Assembly (NCBI GenBank): GCA_907163375.1
Contig: CAJQUW010005215.1
Coordinates: 1-64,000 of the forward strand
Length of the DNA stretch: 64,000 bases
DNA from: Prostheceraeus crozeri
Taxonomy: Eukaryota; Platyhelminthes; Polycladida; Euryleptidae
Reading direction: 5' to 3'
The translations under genes and the position numbers were made by a program. This document shows, one piece after another, positions 11,617 to 22,389 of the stretch (its first letter is position 1; each line of letters begins with the position of its first letter). The notes beneath the pieces were generated by a model. That model made no database searches. It was not told where the DNA came from and saw only the letters and a list, made by a program, of their open reading frames with translations.

Positions 11617-12930
11617 TCGGTTCGTCGAATCCCAAAGAAAGCGTTTGTACTATGAATGTCAACATTTTTAGCTGATTTCATGATCTTTGGTACACTTCGA
11701 CGATTAGACATCATTGTCCCAGTGCATGTAAGACCATTCTTCAGAAGTTCAACGATGAGTTCATGTGAAGTGAAATAGCGGTCGATGAAGACATTCCGAT
11801 GACTGTGATAAAAGGGCTTCGTTAGCTCCAGTACAAGGTCTCTAGCCAGACCAACTGCTCGCTCACCATCACGGCCGGCATAAGGAATTCCGTGCAGAGC
11901 GTAACCGTTCAAAGCATCGCAAATCCAAAATACTTTAATTCCATACTTTGCGGGTTTTGCAGGCATGTAGCACTGACCGGGTGCATATCCGCGAAATACG
12001 TATAACTGTTCATCAACAGTTAGAGAATCAGAAGGGACGTAATGCTGTCGCAGGGCCAGCACAAACAACGTCCAGATTTCCCGGACAGCAGCGAGTTTGT
12101 CGCACGATTGTCGCTGTGCTCTGGTAACTTTGTTATCCAAAGAAATTGTCTCCAGTATTTCTTTCGTTCGATTTTTCGAAAGCGTGCATCTATAGAATAG
12201 TTTGCTATCATTCCTTGAAAACAGTGAATTTATACTGGACATTCCATCGCGATCAGCTCCTGCTCGTATGATCACACCCAGCCATTCCTTCAACTCACGG
12301 AAAGAAATCATGCGCAGCTTCCAGAGATTCAATCGTCTATCAGTCCATCGAAGTATAGTTCGCAGAATGGTTTCGTTTAGGAACAACGAAAAGGCTTGAA
12401 GTTCGTTTGCAGGGTTCACCGTAGCACCATCGCGGAAACGAATGTCATTACGCTGAAGATGACGAGCTGGCGGAGCTGAGTCGGTCCATGAAATACCTGA
12501 TGGTGATACATAAACATTGTCAGCATCTTCATCAGTCATGTGAACTTCAGAAGTATCCGAATCTCCGGAAACGTTCTCAAAAAATTCGTCGTCGCTTATA
12601 TCGTAGTATAACTCAAGTTCTCAAGCCACAGATTCATGCGTCTGTCCACCGATGTCACTAGGCTCGCTCTCTATGTCAGGGTTCTGACTCGAATTGTCGG
12701 TGTCACTTGAGCTATCATCGTCGGGATACTGTGTGTTTAGTCTAAGCCAGAACATCTTCTGCGCAGAGTCGACGTCCACGGCATCACGGAGTTGTATGTT
12801 GTGACTAAACTTATTGATATCGGATGCTAACATTCGTAGCATCGCTAACGTGCTATTGGATTTTAACGCTATTGTTTGTTCCTGCGCATTGTCTGACAAT
12901 CGTTTATCAGACTGTGCGTTGACTCATAAT
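11617..12930 (-). pseudogene. piggyBac transposase, N-terminal and catalytic part
   Basis: An acidic N-terminal segment (12899-12621) leads to an in-frame TGA at 12621-12623. The DDE_Tnp_1_7 core follows, reading through SLTVDEQLYVFRGYAPGQ (first catalytic Asp) and RNVFIDRYFTSHEL (second Asp). It ends at the LINE target duplication at 11610-11616. The third Asp lies in the other fragment at about 7.4 kb, so all three catalytic residues survive. No ATG is in frame at the apparent start. One lies upstream near 12928 in another frame, which points to a further indel. The product would cut and paste the element at TTAA sites. Confidence 0.9.
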
Positions 12931-13432
12931 AGCCCATACACAGTTCTTGGCTGACAGCGTGGCCGCGTTTTCACTCTATCTCTCGATCAGGACATAACAT
13001 TGTAGAAGGCGACTTGTTTTGTGTATCTTTATCCATACTGCAACATGTTGATGACATTATGATGTAGTCACAGTGGCAGACAAAGCGACCGTATTATGTA
13101 ACACTTGGGAGGAAGCAGGACATGACGATAGATGAAATCATAAAACACACGTGACTGCGAGTGGTTGATACCGATTACGGCAACCGGCAAAACACAAGGA
13201 GCATAATAATTTTAGTGTCTACCTATGTAGACTGCCGGGCTGATTAAGTATAAGTAACGTTTAAATTCAAACTTTTAAACATGGAGATTAAAGAGTTTCT
13301 CATCCAATAAAGTAAACATATTTGCTCATAAAAATGAAAGGAAAATCCCGCAGCTAACATATTTGCAATTATACATAACTTACTACAAGCGATGTCTACA
13401 TATGTAGACTGGTGGGCCGATGAGGGTTAAAC

Positions 13433-14147
13433 CAGGGATGCGGAGTCGGAGTCGGAGTCCCAGAGTCCTATCATTTTTGCTGGAGTCGGAATCCTGTCAA
13501 ATGATAGGAGTCCGGACTCCGGCCTAGCCTATAACTAGACCAGAAATATAATACAAACAAATTATCTATCCTCGTGTATAGCTGTCACTGTCTTGATGTC
13601 AACTTTCTCTGTCAAATAAAAGTAAGGAGACACTGCTGCATGTAAAGCTTGTAATAGTTGAGGAAATGAACCGTGAAAGTGAAAAAAGGATTGTCTTTTC
13701 ACTCGGCGATTTAGTAGAGAAGACAAGTCTTCCTAGCCTCGATCACACCTACGCACCAAAGGTCACATCAAAGACAAAAATGTAATATTAGTTTGTTTGA
13801 GAACACATACCACTTACCCGAACGTTAATCGTGTGTGATTTCTCCTCCAAAGCGTGTATTAAAATCGAAAGTGTACTCATATTTTTTGAAGAAGGATGGG
13901 GGATTTTCCTGTGATGTAGAGAAAACCGTGTGAAGCACACATCAAAAAGATGGGAGGAACTGAGTCGCATGCATCCAACTTAAAGCGACATTTGATAAAC
14001 TTTCATCGAAAATGATTGATAATTGATACAGCAATGATCACTAAAGATAGGTTCAGGTAAACCTATGATGATCTTTGATGTAGGTTACCGGTTTTTTCAA
14101 TATATATAAATATACATTGGATATATATATACGAGTATATATCCCTG
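13433..14147 (+). mobile_element. hAT-like deletion derivative with BED finger
   Basis: The ends read CAGGGATG... and ...ATCCCTG, a short inverted repeat typical of hAT elements. The left end is followed by GGAGTC repeats. The 8 bp on either side (GGTTAAAC and CTTTAAGC) agree at five positions, so the target duplication is weak or eroded. It abuts the right TTAA of the piggyBac element, three bases away. Inside is a BED-type zinc finger but no catalytic domain, so it is non-autonomous. Confidence 0.65.
13835..14012 (+). pseudogene. BED zinc-finger fragment of a hAT transposase
   Basis: Reading + strand frames gives a segment with VYSYFLKKDGGFSC and then, after a one-base shift near 13930, CEAHIKKMGGTESHASNLKR followed by HL..FH. 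This Cys plus SNLKRHL..H pattern is that of a BED finger, the DNA-binding module at the N-terminus of hAT transposases. The frameshift and the absence of downstream catalytic sequence mean it is a remnant. Confidence 0.6.
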
Positions 14148-14562
14148 CTTTAAGCACTAGTCTATTCGAGAAGATTTCCAAGAATGTATTTCAACCGAAC
14201 ATAGAGAGGTAATGAATGAGAAGATAGACGATTTTAAATTCCAGCTATTCTGAAATTTTACATAAGCACCTGCTACATATACAGCAAAACCGCTCTTACC
14301 TTGGAAGCCTCCTGTTCCACCAAAACAAGTTTTCAATACTGGGATTGAGAGAACTGCACAGACATGGTAAGAAATGCAGTAGACTTTCTTCCACGTGCTC
14401 TTGTAAGATCAGAAATCGGCAACAAGGATTACAAATTGACAACTTTCGCAAACCAAGAACCGGTATGGATTTACGAAAGGAGTGCAGTTTCGAAATGCGT
14501 GTTTTCCGCCATTTTGTAACCAATTTCTAAAACATCTGCTTTATGCTGTAATTCGGAATCAC
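14148..14562. other. No gene seen; repeat-like
   Basis: No coding domain is recognised. A motif with CTATTCGAGAAGA near 14162 recurs inverted near 35485, so this stretch may be part of the same repeat family as 14563-14800. Confidence 0.35.
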
Positions 14563-14800
14563 ATGGTCATCCAAAAGAATCGCATACCAATACATGGAAA
14601 ATTTGATGGAATTTAGCAGTAAAATCGAGTCCAATTTCATGCAATAATTTCAGGATGTATAGGCTAATGATAAACAATTGATATTCATAATTTTTTTCAA
14701 AAAATTGTGATTTTAGCCAACTCAGAATAAAAATGGAATTACACATGGCCAACTTACCACATTCTCTCTCTCATCTATACCTGCATTCAGTCGTGTCAAG
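14563..14800 (+). repeat. Dispersed repeat, inverted copy at 35190-35420
   Basis: This segment (for example GGTCATCCAAAAGAATCGCA and CTCTCTCTCATCTATA) matches the reverse complement of 35190-35420 over roughly 230 bp, with many substitutions. No coding capacity is visible. The two copies are about 20 kb apart in opposite orientation. Confidence 0.75.
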
Positions 14801-14833
14801 CAGTTCTCATTAGTTCTCATTCTCTTCAGTATT

Positions 14834-15205
14834 TTGTGCTCTTGCACACCTCGACACAACCAGATCGATGACCGGTTACTTTTTTTGGCTAACTGTCTGT
14901 CACCCGTTGCTTCAATTATTCGGGCAGCACTCGTCCGACGCCCACAAGGGTTGGTGAAATTCCCGTCTTCTCGTGATTATCATCGTGAGTGTGTTATGAC
15001 CCAGGGGAGAGTTGCTACACCATTTATTGGAAGAGAAATTAAGAAATCTGTCCACATTAGTCAATCTGACCTTGTTCAAATTTACTTCATCATATAGATA
15101 GTCAATAATTTCTTAACACGGTTAAAGGATGACCTTATAAATTTGTAATTCAGAAATATCTCGGTATTTCTGTTTAAAATGTCTAAGGCATCCTTTAATC
15201 TTTAC
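14834..15205 (-). pseudogene. Internally deleted Crypton copy
   Basis: About 14834-15050 matches the 3' part of the Crypton recombinase gene at 15484-15710 in the same orientation, with a short internal deletion. It then jumps to sequence matching the region beyond the 5' end of that gene (about 16726-16860), including the GTTAAAGGATG...ATATCTCGGTAT arm. It is therefore a truncated sibling that lost most of the gene but kept one end and a small version of the terminal palindrome at about 15117-15205. Confidence 0.75.
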
Positions 15206-15417
15206 ACAACTTTCAATTTAGATCCATAGTTTCATAGGCCAACGACAGTTATCACAACAATAACGGCAAATCCAGTTAGCAACTGCAGATGATTATAAAG
15301 GAAATCGGAAAACAATTGTAGGAATTTTCAGTGAAAAAGCGGCAATATTAGTAGCCATCATCCATTGAAATTGCCGCTATTAAACTGAAATTTTCCACTA
15401 CTGACCTGAAATTACAG

Positions 15418-16679
15418 CTATAAATTAAATGAAACGTTGTTGAGCTGACTTACTCGGGTAAGAGTCAATTTCATCTTTTTGGTAGTTGTGCTATTGTACA
15501 CCTCGACACAATCTGATCGATGCCCGGTTACTTTTTTGGCTAACTGTCTATCACATGTTGCTTTAATTATTCGGGTAGCACTTGTCTGACGTCCAGTATG
15601 GTTGGTGAAATTCCCATCTTCTCCTGCTGCTTCCATCAATGCTCGGATTATCATCGTGAGTGAGTTATGGCCCAAGGGAGAGTTGTTATACCATTTGTTG
15701 GAAGAGAAATTGGCTGCAGGCTGCACAAACAACGCTGACGTTGTGGAGAAACTTGGACGTTTTGAAATCAATTTTTGGTTTAAATTTATGAGGCAGCGAT
15801 CCGGTTTGTCAGCAGGCCAAACTTGCACAAGTTTAGGCTCTACATGGTGATGATTCAGACCGTGGTTATTGGTTTTAGAATAGAGCTCATCATATTCAAG
15901 GATTGCGGTATCATCAACAGTTTTCATCAAAATTGCACTTTGTTCTCCAACAGTCAAATTTCGCAGTTCTTGACCACCACGCAAGCCACAGTTAATAGAT
16001 AGCAGAAACAGAACTGTACGATTAAGTATTTTAGGATTGTCAGAACCGAGATATCCTCTCATCCAAAGCTGTTCTTCTTGCTCGGTGGAAATCGGAAGAG
16101 CTCGCTTGACTCTGCCGTTATTGCCGTCTTTTGCAGACTTCTTCCTGGGTGAATCTAACGCTTGGCGTGCCATCTCAAAGTCAGGGTCTGTAACAGTTTC
16201 CAACTCTTTCCTCCCTCATGGTTCAACCGGTAATTGATTCCAGTGTAAAGGCTTCTTAAAGAGTTACTCGGATACGATTGGAAATTCTTCTTCTTAACCT
16301 CGAAGGAAAAGTACTGCAAGGCTGTGTTCAAGGAGTCCTTAGTCAAATCAGCTAGTGTTGAGTGACTGTCAGAAGACAGAAACATGAGATCGCTAGAACC
16401 CGAAGTCAATATTTTTTGGTTTCGTTCTTCCAACCATCCATCGAAAGTTTTCTTTGCCCATTTCGCGTGTCTTTTGGTTGTTTCAGGGCTCTGGGCAAAT
16501 ACTTGTGCATTCAGTTGCTCACTTGACAATGGAAATTAGTGGCGGGATGTTGTTGTTGATATCATTTCAGTCTTGTCGGCAAAAATATCATTCAACAGAT
16601 CATTATTGAAGTCTAAATCAGTCATAAGATCATTAAAGGCTGCGTCAGTCATAAGATCATTAAAGGCTGCGTCAGTCAT
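15418..16679 (-). pseudogene. Crypton tyrosine recombinase (broken)
   Basis: The C-terminal 261 codons (16203-15418) carry the tyrosine-recombinase catalytic set: Arg in NCGLRGGQELRNL, the HxxR box in NHTGRQTSATRI, His in GHRSDCVEVY and the nucleophile Tyr in that same block. This matches animal Crypton elements and the domesticated DUF3504 proteins derived from them. The N-terminal part (16529-16155) resembles the SAM-like DNA-binding segment of such enzymes and is joined by a one-base frameshift at about 16205. Upstream, ATG 16679 opens a frame with a duplicated 27-bp block (MTDAAFNDL twice), then an in-frame TAA near 16538. The product would integrate circular element DNA by strand exchange. 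Confidence 0.85.
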
Positions 16680-16794
16680 TTTGGCTTGAGAGTATTAGAA
16701 TTCATGGACACAAACTTTCAAAGATATCTGTTAACATTAGTCGATCTTACCTGGCCAAATTTACCTCGTCATAGATAGTCAATTAGCCATTCTT

Positions 16795-16948
16795 TAACAT
16801 GGTTAAAGGATGTCCTAGAAATTTGTAACTGAGAAATATCTCGGTATATAATATAGTCAAAATCCAGAGGCCTACGGCCTCGGGATTTTGACTCAATTCT
16901 ATACCTCGATATTTCTGGTTAAAATTTCTGAGCCATCCTTTAACCTTT
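16795..16948. repeat. Imperfect palindrome beside the Crypton
   Basis: The left arm GTTAAAGGATGTCC... and right arm ...GGCTCAGAAAT read as reverse complements meet near 16874 (GGCCTACGGCC), giving arms of about 75 bp with several mismatches. A smaller version occurs at 15117-15205 beside the deleted Crypton copy. Its association with both copies suggests it belongs to the Crypton element end or is a palindromic MITE carried with it. Confidence 0.75.
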
Positions 16949-16949
16949 A

Positions 16950-18500
16950 CTCAACATGACAACAAAGTGAAACAGGCTACTCAATATTTGCAAAAAACTT
17001 CATTCTCACTCTTGTTAAACACTTCGGTGAAAACCTTATCGACATCAACAAAGAGACAAGAGAAACAATAGGTTGGACATCCACAACCGATTAGTGAATA
17101 TAAACTTTTCAACAACAGTCCCTTTCACGAACAGAGATTCATTATTCATCAAATGTTCAATATTTACCGTTCAAAAGAAATTGTCTGAATTGGTAAATAA
17201 TAATTTGAATCGGATCAATCAAATTATTTGCTCACTAATATTCATATACCTGTCACTACATTGACATAGTGCACAATAAATGTGACTTATACAAGTGCCA
17301 ACAATATGTTTTTATAGCAATATATTTTTTATTTCGTTCAAAGGAATCATTGATATCGGCTACGAAATATAACTCAATATTTTCTGAAATTGGATGAATT
17401 GTAGTAGTTAAAATATATATTAATTGAATTGGTCGAATTTGGTGTCATGAAAATCGCAATTTTGCAAACATTGAGAATATACAGACCGTTTTATAAATCG
17501 TTGCACAGCACAAAAGATCTCTTGTATATTCTCATCAAATTTAATCGCATGCTGACAATCGATCAATAAACTTATTTACTTGGTCAGCTGAAACGCTTGG
17601 TTCTGGAAATATAGTGGTGTGGCTTGCCTAATTGAATGAAGTAATTAGTGATTGTCTGCTTTGTTACTTTCACGATGCTATTTCAGATATCAATATCATG
17701 TTGGCCCATGTGTCACTCATTCTCCTTTTCATCATTGATGAGCTGCTCCATTAATCGGACGCAACGCAAGTGTCAGCATTCCTACGACGTGAAGGAAATG
17801 CTATTGTTTGCTGTGAACAGGTGCAGAGACGAGACAAGCCCTTGTCTGATCCAAGATTCGAATTTCTTCTGACCTCAAGTGAGGGAAATGATGAGTCACG
17901 CAATGCCTGACTATGGGAATAATACAAATTTGAAGTTTGTCAGTGAACGGATGGGCCGATTTTGATAAAACTTACATATTCTCGGAGCTGATAATACCAG
18001 CATTATTTTAAACCCAAACTCGAAGGCACCAGGGTTAATACAACAGAAGTTGTTAAGTTGTGTGCAGTTGACCGTTTGCGTTGTTGAACATTATTAACAC
18101 GAAAGTGGCGTAAAATTAGGTAAAAGTGTAAATTGAATGAAATTGCACAAATTGACGTCCGAATTCGAAAAACAATATATCATCTGAAAGCTTGACACGA
18201 GCCTGATTCAATGGTGATAATATCAATTTTCTGTATTGCATAGTTTTGTCTGTAGGTGTCGGTGAACGAATTGACCAAACATTCATACTTTTAAGTCTGC
18301 TGACCACAGTTGACCAGACATAAGCTAAATGCCATGCCAAATTAAAATGCTTGACATAACCTTTCACATAATACAAAGGTTATTGAAATTGAACATCTTC
18401 ATCAATGAGAAAATCTTGTGAGATTTTATTAGCAACAATTTTTGATAAAACTTATTAGTATTTTCATCTTTTTGCACATACAGCCAATCCTAAAAACCGT
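16950..18500. other. Gene-free stretch
   Basis: Short open frames only, none with a recognisable domain. Sequence is AT-rich with no clear terminal repeats. Nothing else is supported here. Confidence 0.5.
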
Positions 18501-18510
18501 GTATCATGAT

Positions 18511-19866
18511 TAGGGTCTACAATCTCGAGCCGTTTTCTCAATCCCGGGATTTTCGAGACTGGCTAATCGCAATCCCGGGATCCCGGGATCTCGATCGAGA
18601 TTTATATATACTGTATATGTTTTTAATCATTAAGTTTCAAGAAATATTTCAAAAGACGATACGTGCTTGTAAAATGTATATCTTTCAACGTGAACTAAAC
18701 AAACATCTACAGTAGGTAAAACTAGTCAACTCGTAAAAAATATTGGCGAAGTAAGGTAAGACACTGAATTGTGTTATCACTCATTCTCGACCGTAATTTC
18801 GTTAAGAACAAACCGGCCGCCGAGAATGCCCTTTCGGATTCTACCGATGTTGGAGAAAAATCTATCAGTGCAATATCAACTGATGTGATAATGAGTATTG
18901 GCAAAAGATTTTCTATATCTGTGTAAGCAACTGTCTGCACCATCTTCACAAGTAAAATGAAGTCTATTTTGTTAAATTTGATGTAATATTAGCTGAGCTA
19001 TCGCCAATTTTGTGTCTCGAAGACTTTCTGTCAACGGTACTCACTTATCAGTTGAGCATACATTCACTTAGAGAACAAATGCATTTTTTGACATAACTTC
19101 TGAACCACTGGGTCGATTTTGATGAACGAAACGTTGTCTTCATCACAACAACAAGATGAATACAACTACAATGTCATTTTGTCGATAACTGATGATTTTT
19201 TTCAAATTGTCTTTCACCGTCAATTAATCACCGAGACACAAGTCGTTGTCGATGTGTGAAAACAACACAGCGCAGCTGCAGTAGCAGTCCGGTGACCTGT
19301 CAATAGAGCGAATTCGGGAGACTCACTGGGTTGAAATACGGTTTCTTCGACGGTTTTTCCCTCAAAGACCGCAAACCGCAAAGCTAGCTGTGTCTGAACG
19401 AGCCTTGAACGGGCCTTTAGTCGTTATTTTAAATCGTTGTGATTTGTCTTTCAGCTATCAATTTACGAAGTATTTTCAGTTTACAGAAGCAATACTAGTA
19501 GCAGTGTCACAACACTGTTTATTACGCATCTGAACGGTTTGTGTCACGGCATTGATATAGCCAGATTTCGCGCTGCTCCTCGGCACTAATGTCACGACAC
19601 TAGTGTAATCGTGTGAACGAGGCTTAACCAGCTGGCTCGGCAAATACAGCACATTGGCAATTTATCAAACTTGGAACATAAAAAATTTAGATGCATTTTC
19701 AAAAAAGCCATTGACTCTCTTAACTATGTCACTTAGAAGGAACTCAGGGCCAATCTTTCAAATATCTCGAAATACCTCGAGATCTCGAAGACGTAATCCC
19801 GGGATTTTCAATCTCGGAAATATGGTCAAGATCCCGGGATCCGAGATCCGGGGATTGTAAACCCTA
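18511..19866 (-). mobile_element. Internally deleted hAT element
   Basis: The ends are TAGGGTCTACAATCTCGAG (18511 on) and the reverse complement of TAGGGTTTACAATCCCCGG (ending 19866). They are flanked by 8-bp direct repeats ATCATGAT (18503-18510) and ATTATGAT (19867-19874), seven of eight identical. Eight-base duplications and TAGGG-type ends are characteristic of hAT. Subterminal CCCGGG motifs cluster at both ends. Only the dimerisation end of a transposase remains, so it is non-autonomous. Confidence 0.9.
18722..18949 (-). pseudogene. hAT transposase C-terminal dimerisation domain
   Basis: About 75 codons read as the hAT dimerisation region: an LP-containing helix, then SVESERAFSAAGLFLTKLRS with the hallmark ERxFS, then MSDNTIQCLTLLRQYF. 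The domain holds transposase subunits together. Family members are about 600 residues or more, so nearly all of the protein, including the catalytic Asp-Asp-Glu region, is missing. It lies inside the element defined by the 8-bp duplications. Confidence 0.88.
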
Positions 19867-19874
19867 ATTATGAT

Positions 19875-20954
19875 GAAACTGACTGATAGTTCATGCTGTC
19901 TGCCAACTTTCATAAAAAAATTTTGTCGTCTTCATGTTGAAATCCTGCATCAAAGAAAACGCTCAATTTTTTTCGTAAGGCCTACTGACCACACATGAAA
20001 ACGAAATATATGTCAAAACAATCTATGGAACATAAGGTTTCATATGATATGCCATTTATCAAAATTGATCCGGGACTTCAACACGAAAATTTCATTTGAA
20101 AATGGCCTAGCTTTTTTGTGCAATTACTTTTGAAACGGTTTGTATTAGTCTTATCATGATCAGATAACTGTGTGACTTTCAAACTCGAGTTAAAGTTTAG
20201 TTGATTTGCAATTACATCATCACTTCCTTAGCGTTTGCAAGTCGCACCAGTTGTGGGTGCGTGTCATCTCTTTCCACGTTTCACTTCTTTAACATTGCAG
20301 TCCGAGACAGTTAACTGTCTTTCCCTTACTATCTCTTCTTCCATACCGAGCAGAAGGCTGACGTCATCAACTAATAAAGATAAGAACTTCCATCTGCTTG
20401 CTCGAACGAGTGAAACCACCACAAGTCTGGTCTCCACTGTATGTGAAATGCACGCACGAAACTTACCCCCTCACGACGCATACAGACTTTCCTGACTTGA
20501 ATTGGTAAGACAGCAATTCTTCGCTACCGTCTATCCGCTTACTCGAGGGATGACGTCAGCCGACCACAGATTTAGAGAGGAACAGATGTAAAATATTAAA
20601 TTTAATTCTATGGATGTACTGCTCTCCCTAATTGACGCTGACGGCGTTGAAGCCCGCCGATCGGTGTTTTCTATGATGACCACTTGCAATAGACAGGCAA
20701 GAAATGTGTCTCACAAATTGGACAATATAATGATTATGCTCATGTGTGTGACATACACGTGTGCTAGGTCCATTTTGAGATAAATTGATGTCGACATCAT
20801 TCAACAACGTTCTGTAGGGCTGCTTAACAAGAATTTTGATTTAATGAAATGATAAGTCGTCACGTGTGCTCACTTCATAAAGTACATAAACTAAAAGTTC
20901 ATAAACTGACCTGTCACTTTTTCATGATGATTCCAAAGCAATAGTGACTTCATG
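19875..20954. other. Gene-free stretch
   Basis: A short open frame near 20235-20495 has no recognisable domain. No terminal repeats or RNA gene are seen. Confidence 0.45.
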
Positions 20955-22385
20955 CCAATCCCCGAAATCCCGGGATTGGAGGTTCAAAATCCCGGCATTG
21001 AGAAATTAACAATATAGCTGTATTCTGTCTGAAGAAAGACAGATTGGCGAAGGTGAAGTTACCAGAAATCCACACACGATGGTTATATGCTCTTCACATT
21101 TCAATATAATCGTCAACGTTACGTTTTCAATAATCAATTAATGAGACTTTTGAATTAGGTAGAGACTTAAATTTGAGCTTTTCATTTCCAAAACAAACAA
21201 TATATAAGAGCATGACCAATTTGAAGATGAGCATTGCTGGCGAAGTAGGCCTACACAATACCGGGATAAGGAATCGAACTAATCCTCGGGATTGAGATCT
21301 TTAAGAGGCAAATTGCTCACCAGACTGCAGTATATATTTACATTATTATTCTGTTTAACTCAATCCCGGGATTAATTTGTTCAGGAAGAATAATTCTATT
21401 TGACCATAGTTGTTATTCACAGCATTAGTTTAGCTTATACAGTAAAAAGACATGTAAAAGGTTCTTCAATCGCGCAATCCCGAGCTGGGAATTTTGGAAT
21501 ATCTCAATGTGCTAGTGCAATGCATTGATAGTCGTGAATGATGATTATCTTGATTGCCATTTCATTTTTAGCTACAAATGGTATACTTGTATTTTGTCAA
21601 TATCGATCCTGGGTCAGAGCTTGTGATACCGAATCCCGGGATCAAGAAAAGCCGGGAGTTTTAGGCAGGCTATAATCCCGGGTCTTCACCCTATACCAAT
21701 CCTAAATCTCTGGAAACTGTAGATTGAAAGTGCCTAATCAGGAATTCGTAACTGTTTTCTGTAACTCTATTAGTAGCTATATAATTAACTTTGTAAATCG
21801 TTATCCATTAGTGCTTAAAGCGGAATAAATTTTAAGTCGATTGCGATATTGTAAGTAAACCGACTTGCGGCAATTCCAACTTATGGCTATTCTCACATCT
21901 CGGTATCCCATATTGCTAACGTACACATGTGATTTGCCATACTGCTCAACTTAATCCCGGAATCATGTGATCGAGATTTTCCGAGACTGTGGAATCTCTA
22001 CCCTGTACATATGATTAGATAAACATAAAGTACGTGAATATATATAGTCACACATACAAGTATGCTGACACAACTGTAATATATGGGCTACAATATTATT
22101 GAATTAGTAATTCAAAGAAAGACATCGAAAAGTATTCGAAAGTCTTTTCGGTTTCCACTAACGAAGCAGTAAAGCATCTATAAGCTACTACCAAGATAAG
22201 AACAAATTAATCAATCAATGATGGGATTTCGGGGTTTGCACAAACCCAAGGAATCCCGGGATTGCAGTCCTTGCCGAGATCCCATGCTATTTACATGCAT
22301 CTGTGCTTTATAAGAGGATGTCTACGATTCTACTCAATCCCGGGATCCCGGAATCAAGATTTTCTGATTTTCTTGCTCGTCATTT
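20955..22385. repeat. Field of AATCCCGGGATT-type motifs
   Basis: CCCGGG within an A/G-ATCCCGGGAT context occurs at 20969, 21365, 21635, 21677, 22255 and 22339, with degenerate copies (for example near 20990, 21258, 21470, 21955). Between the copies is unrelated AT-rich sequence. The same motif flanks both ends of the hAT element at 18543-18587 and 19798-19838. This may be an eroded relative of that element or several nested pieces. No coding sequence is recognised. Confidence 0.6.
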
Positions 22386-22389
22386 GTCT

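Larger units (their letters stand above)
6628..13426 (-). mobile_element. piggyBac element (split by a LINE)
   Basis: TTAA target duplications lie at 6624-6627 and 13427-13430. The termini are CCCTCAACAG on the left and the reverse complement of CCCTCATCGG on the right. A 16-bp palindrome, GTCTACATATGTAGAC, occurs near each end (about 6672-6687 and 13394-13409), with a related copy near 13217. TTAA targeting and CCC-type ends are diagnostic of the piggyBac superfamily. The transposase is transcribed from right to left. Removing the LINE at 7553-11609 leaves about 2.7 kb, a normal size. The gene carries a stop and frame breaks, so this copy is dead. Confidence 0.92.

Noticed and set aside
16571..16679. 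Separate small gene upstream of the Crypton
   Set aside because: It is in the same frame as the recombinase N-terminus, separated only by one TAA, so it is treated as the broken start of the same gene.
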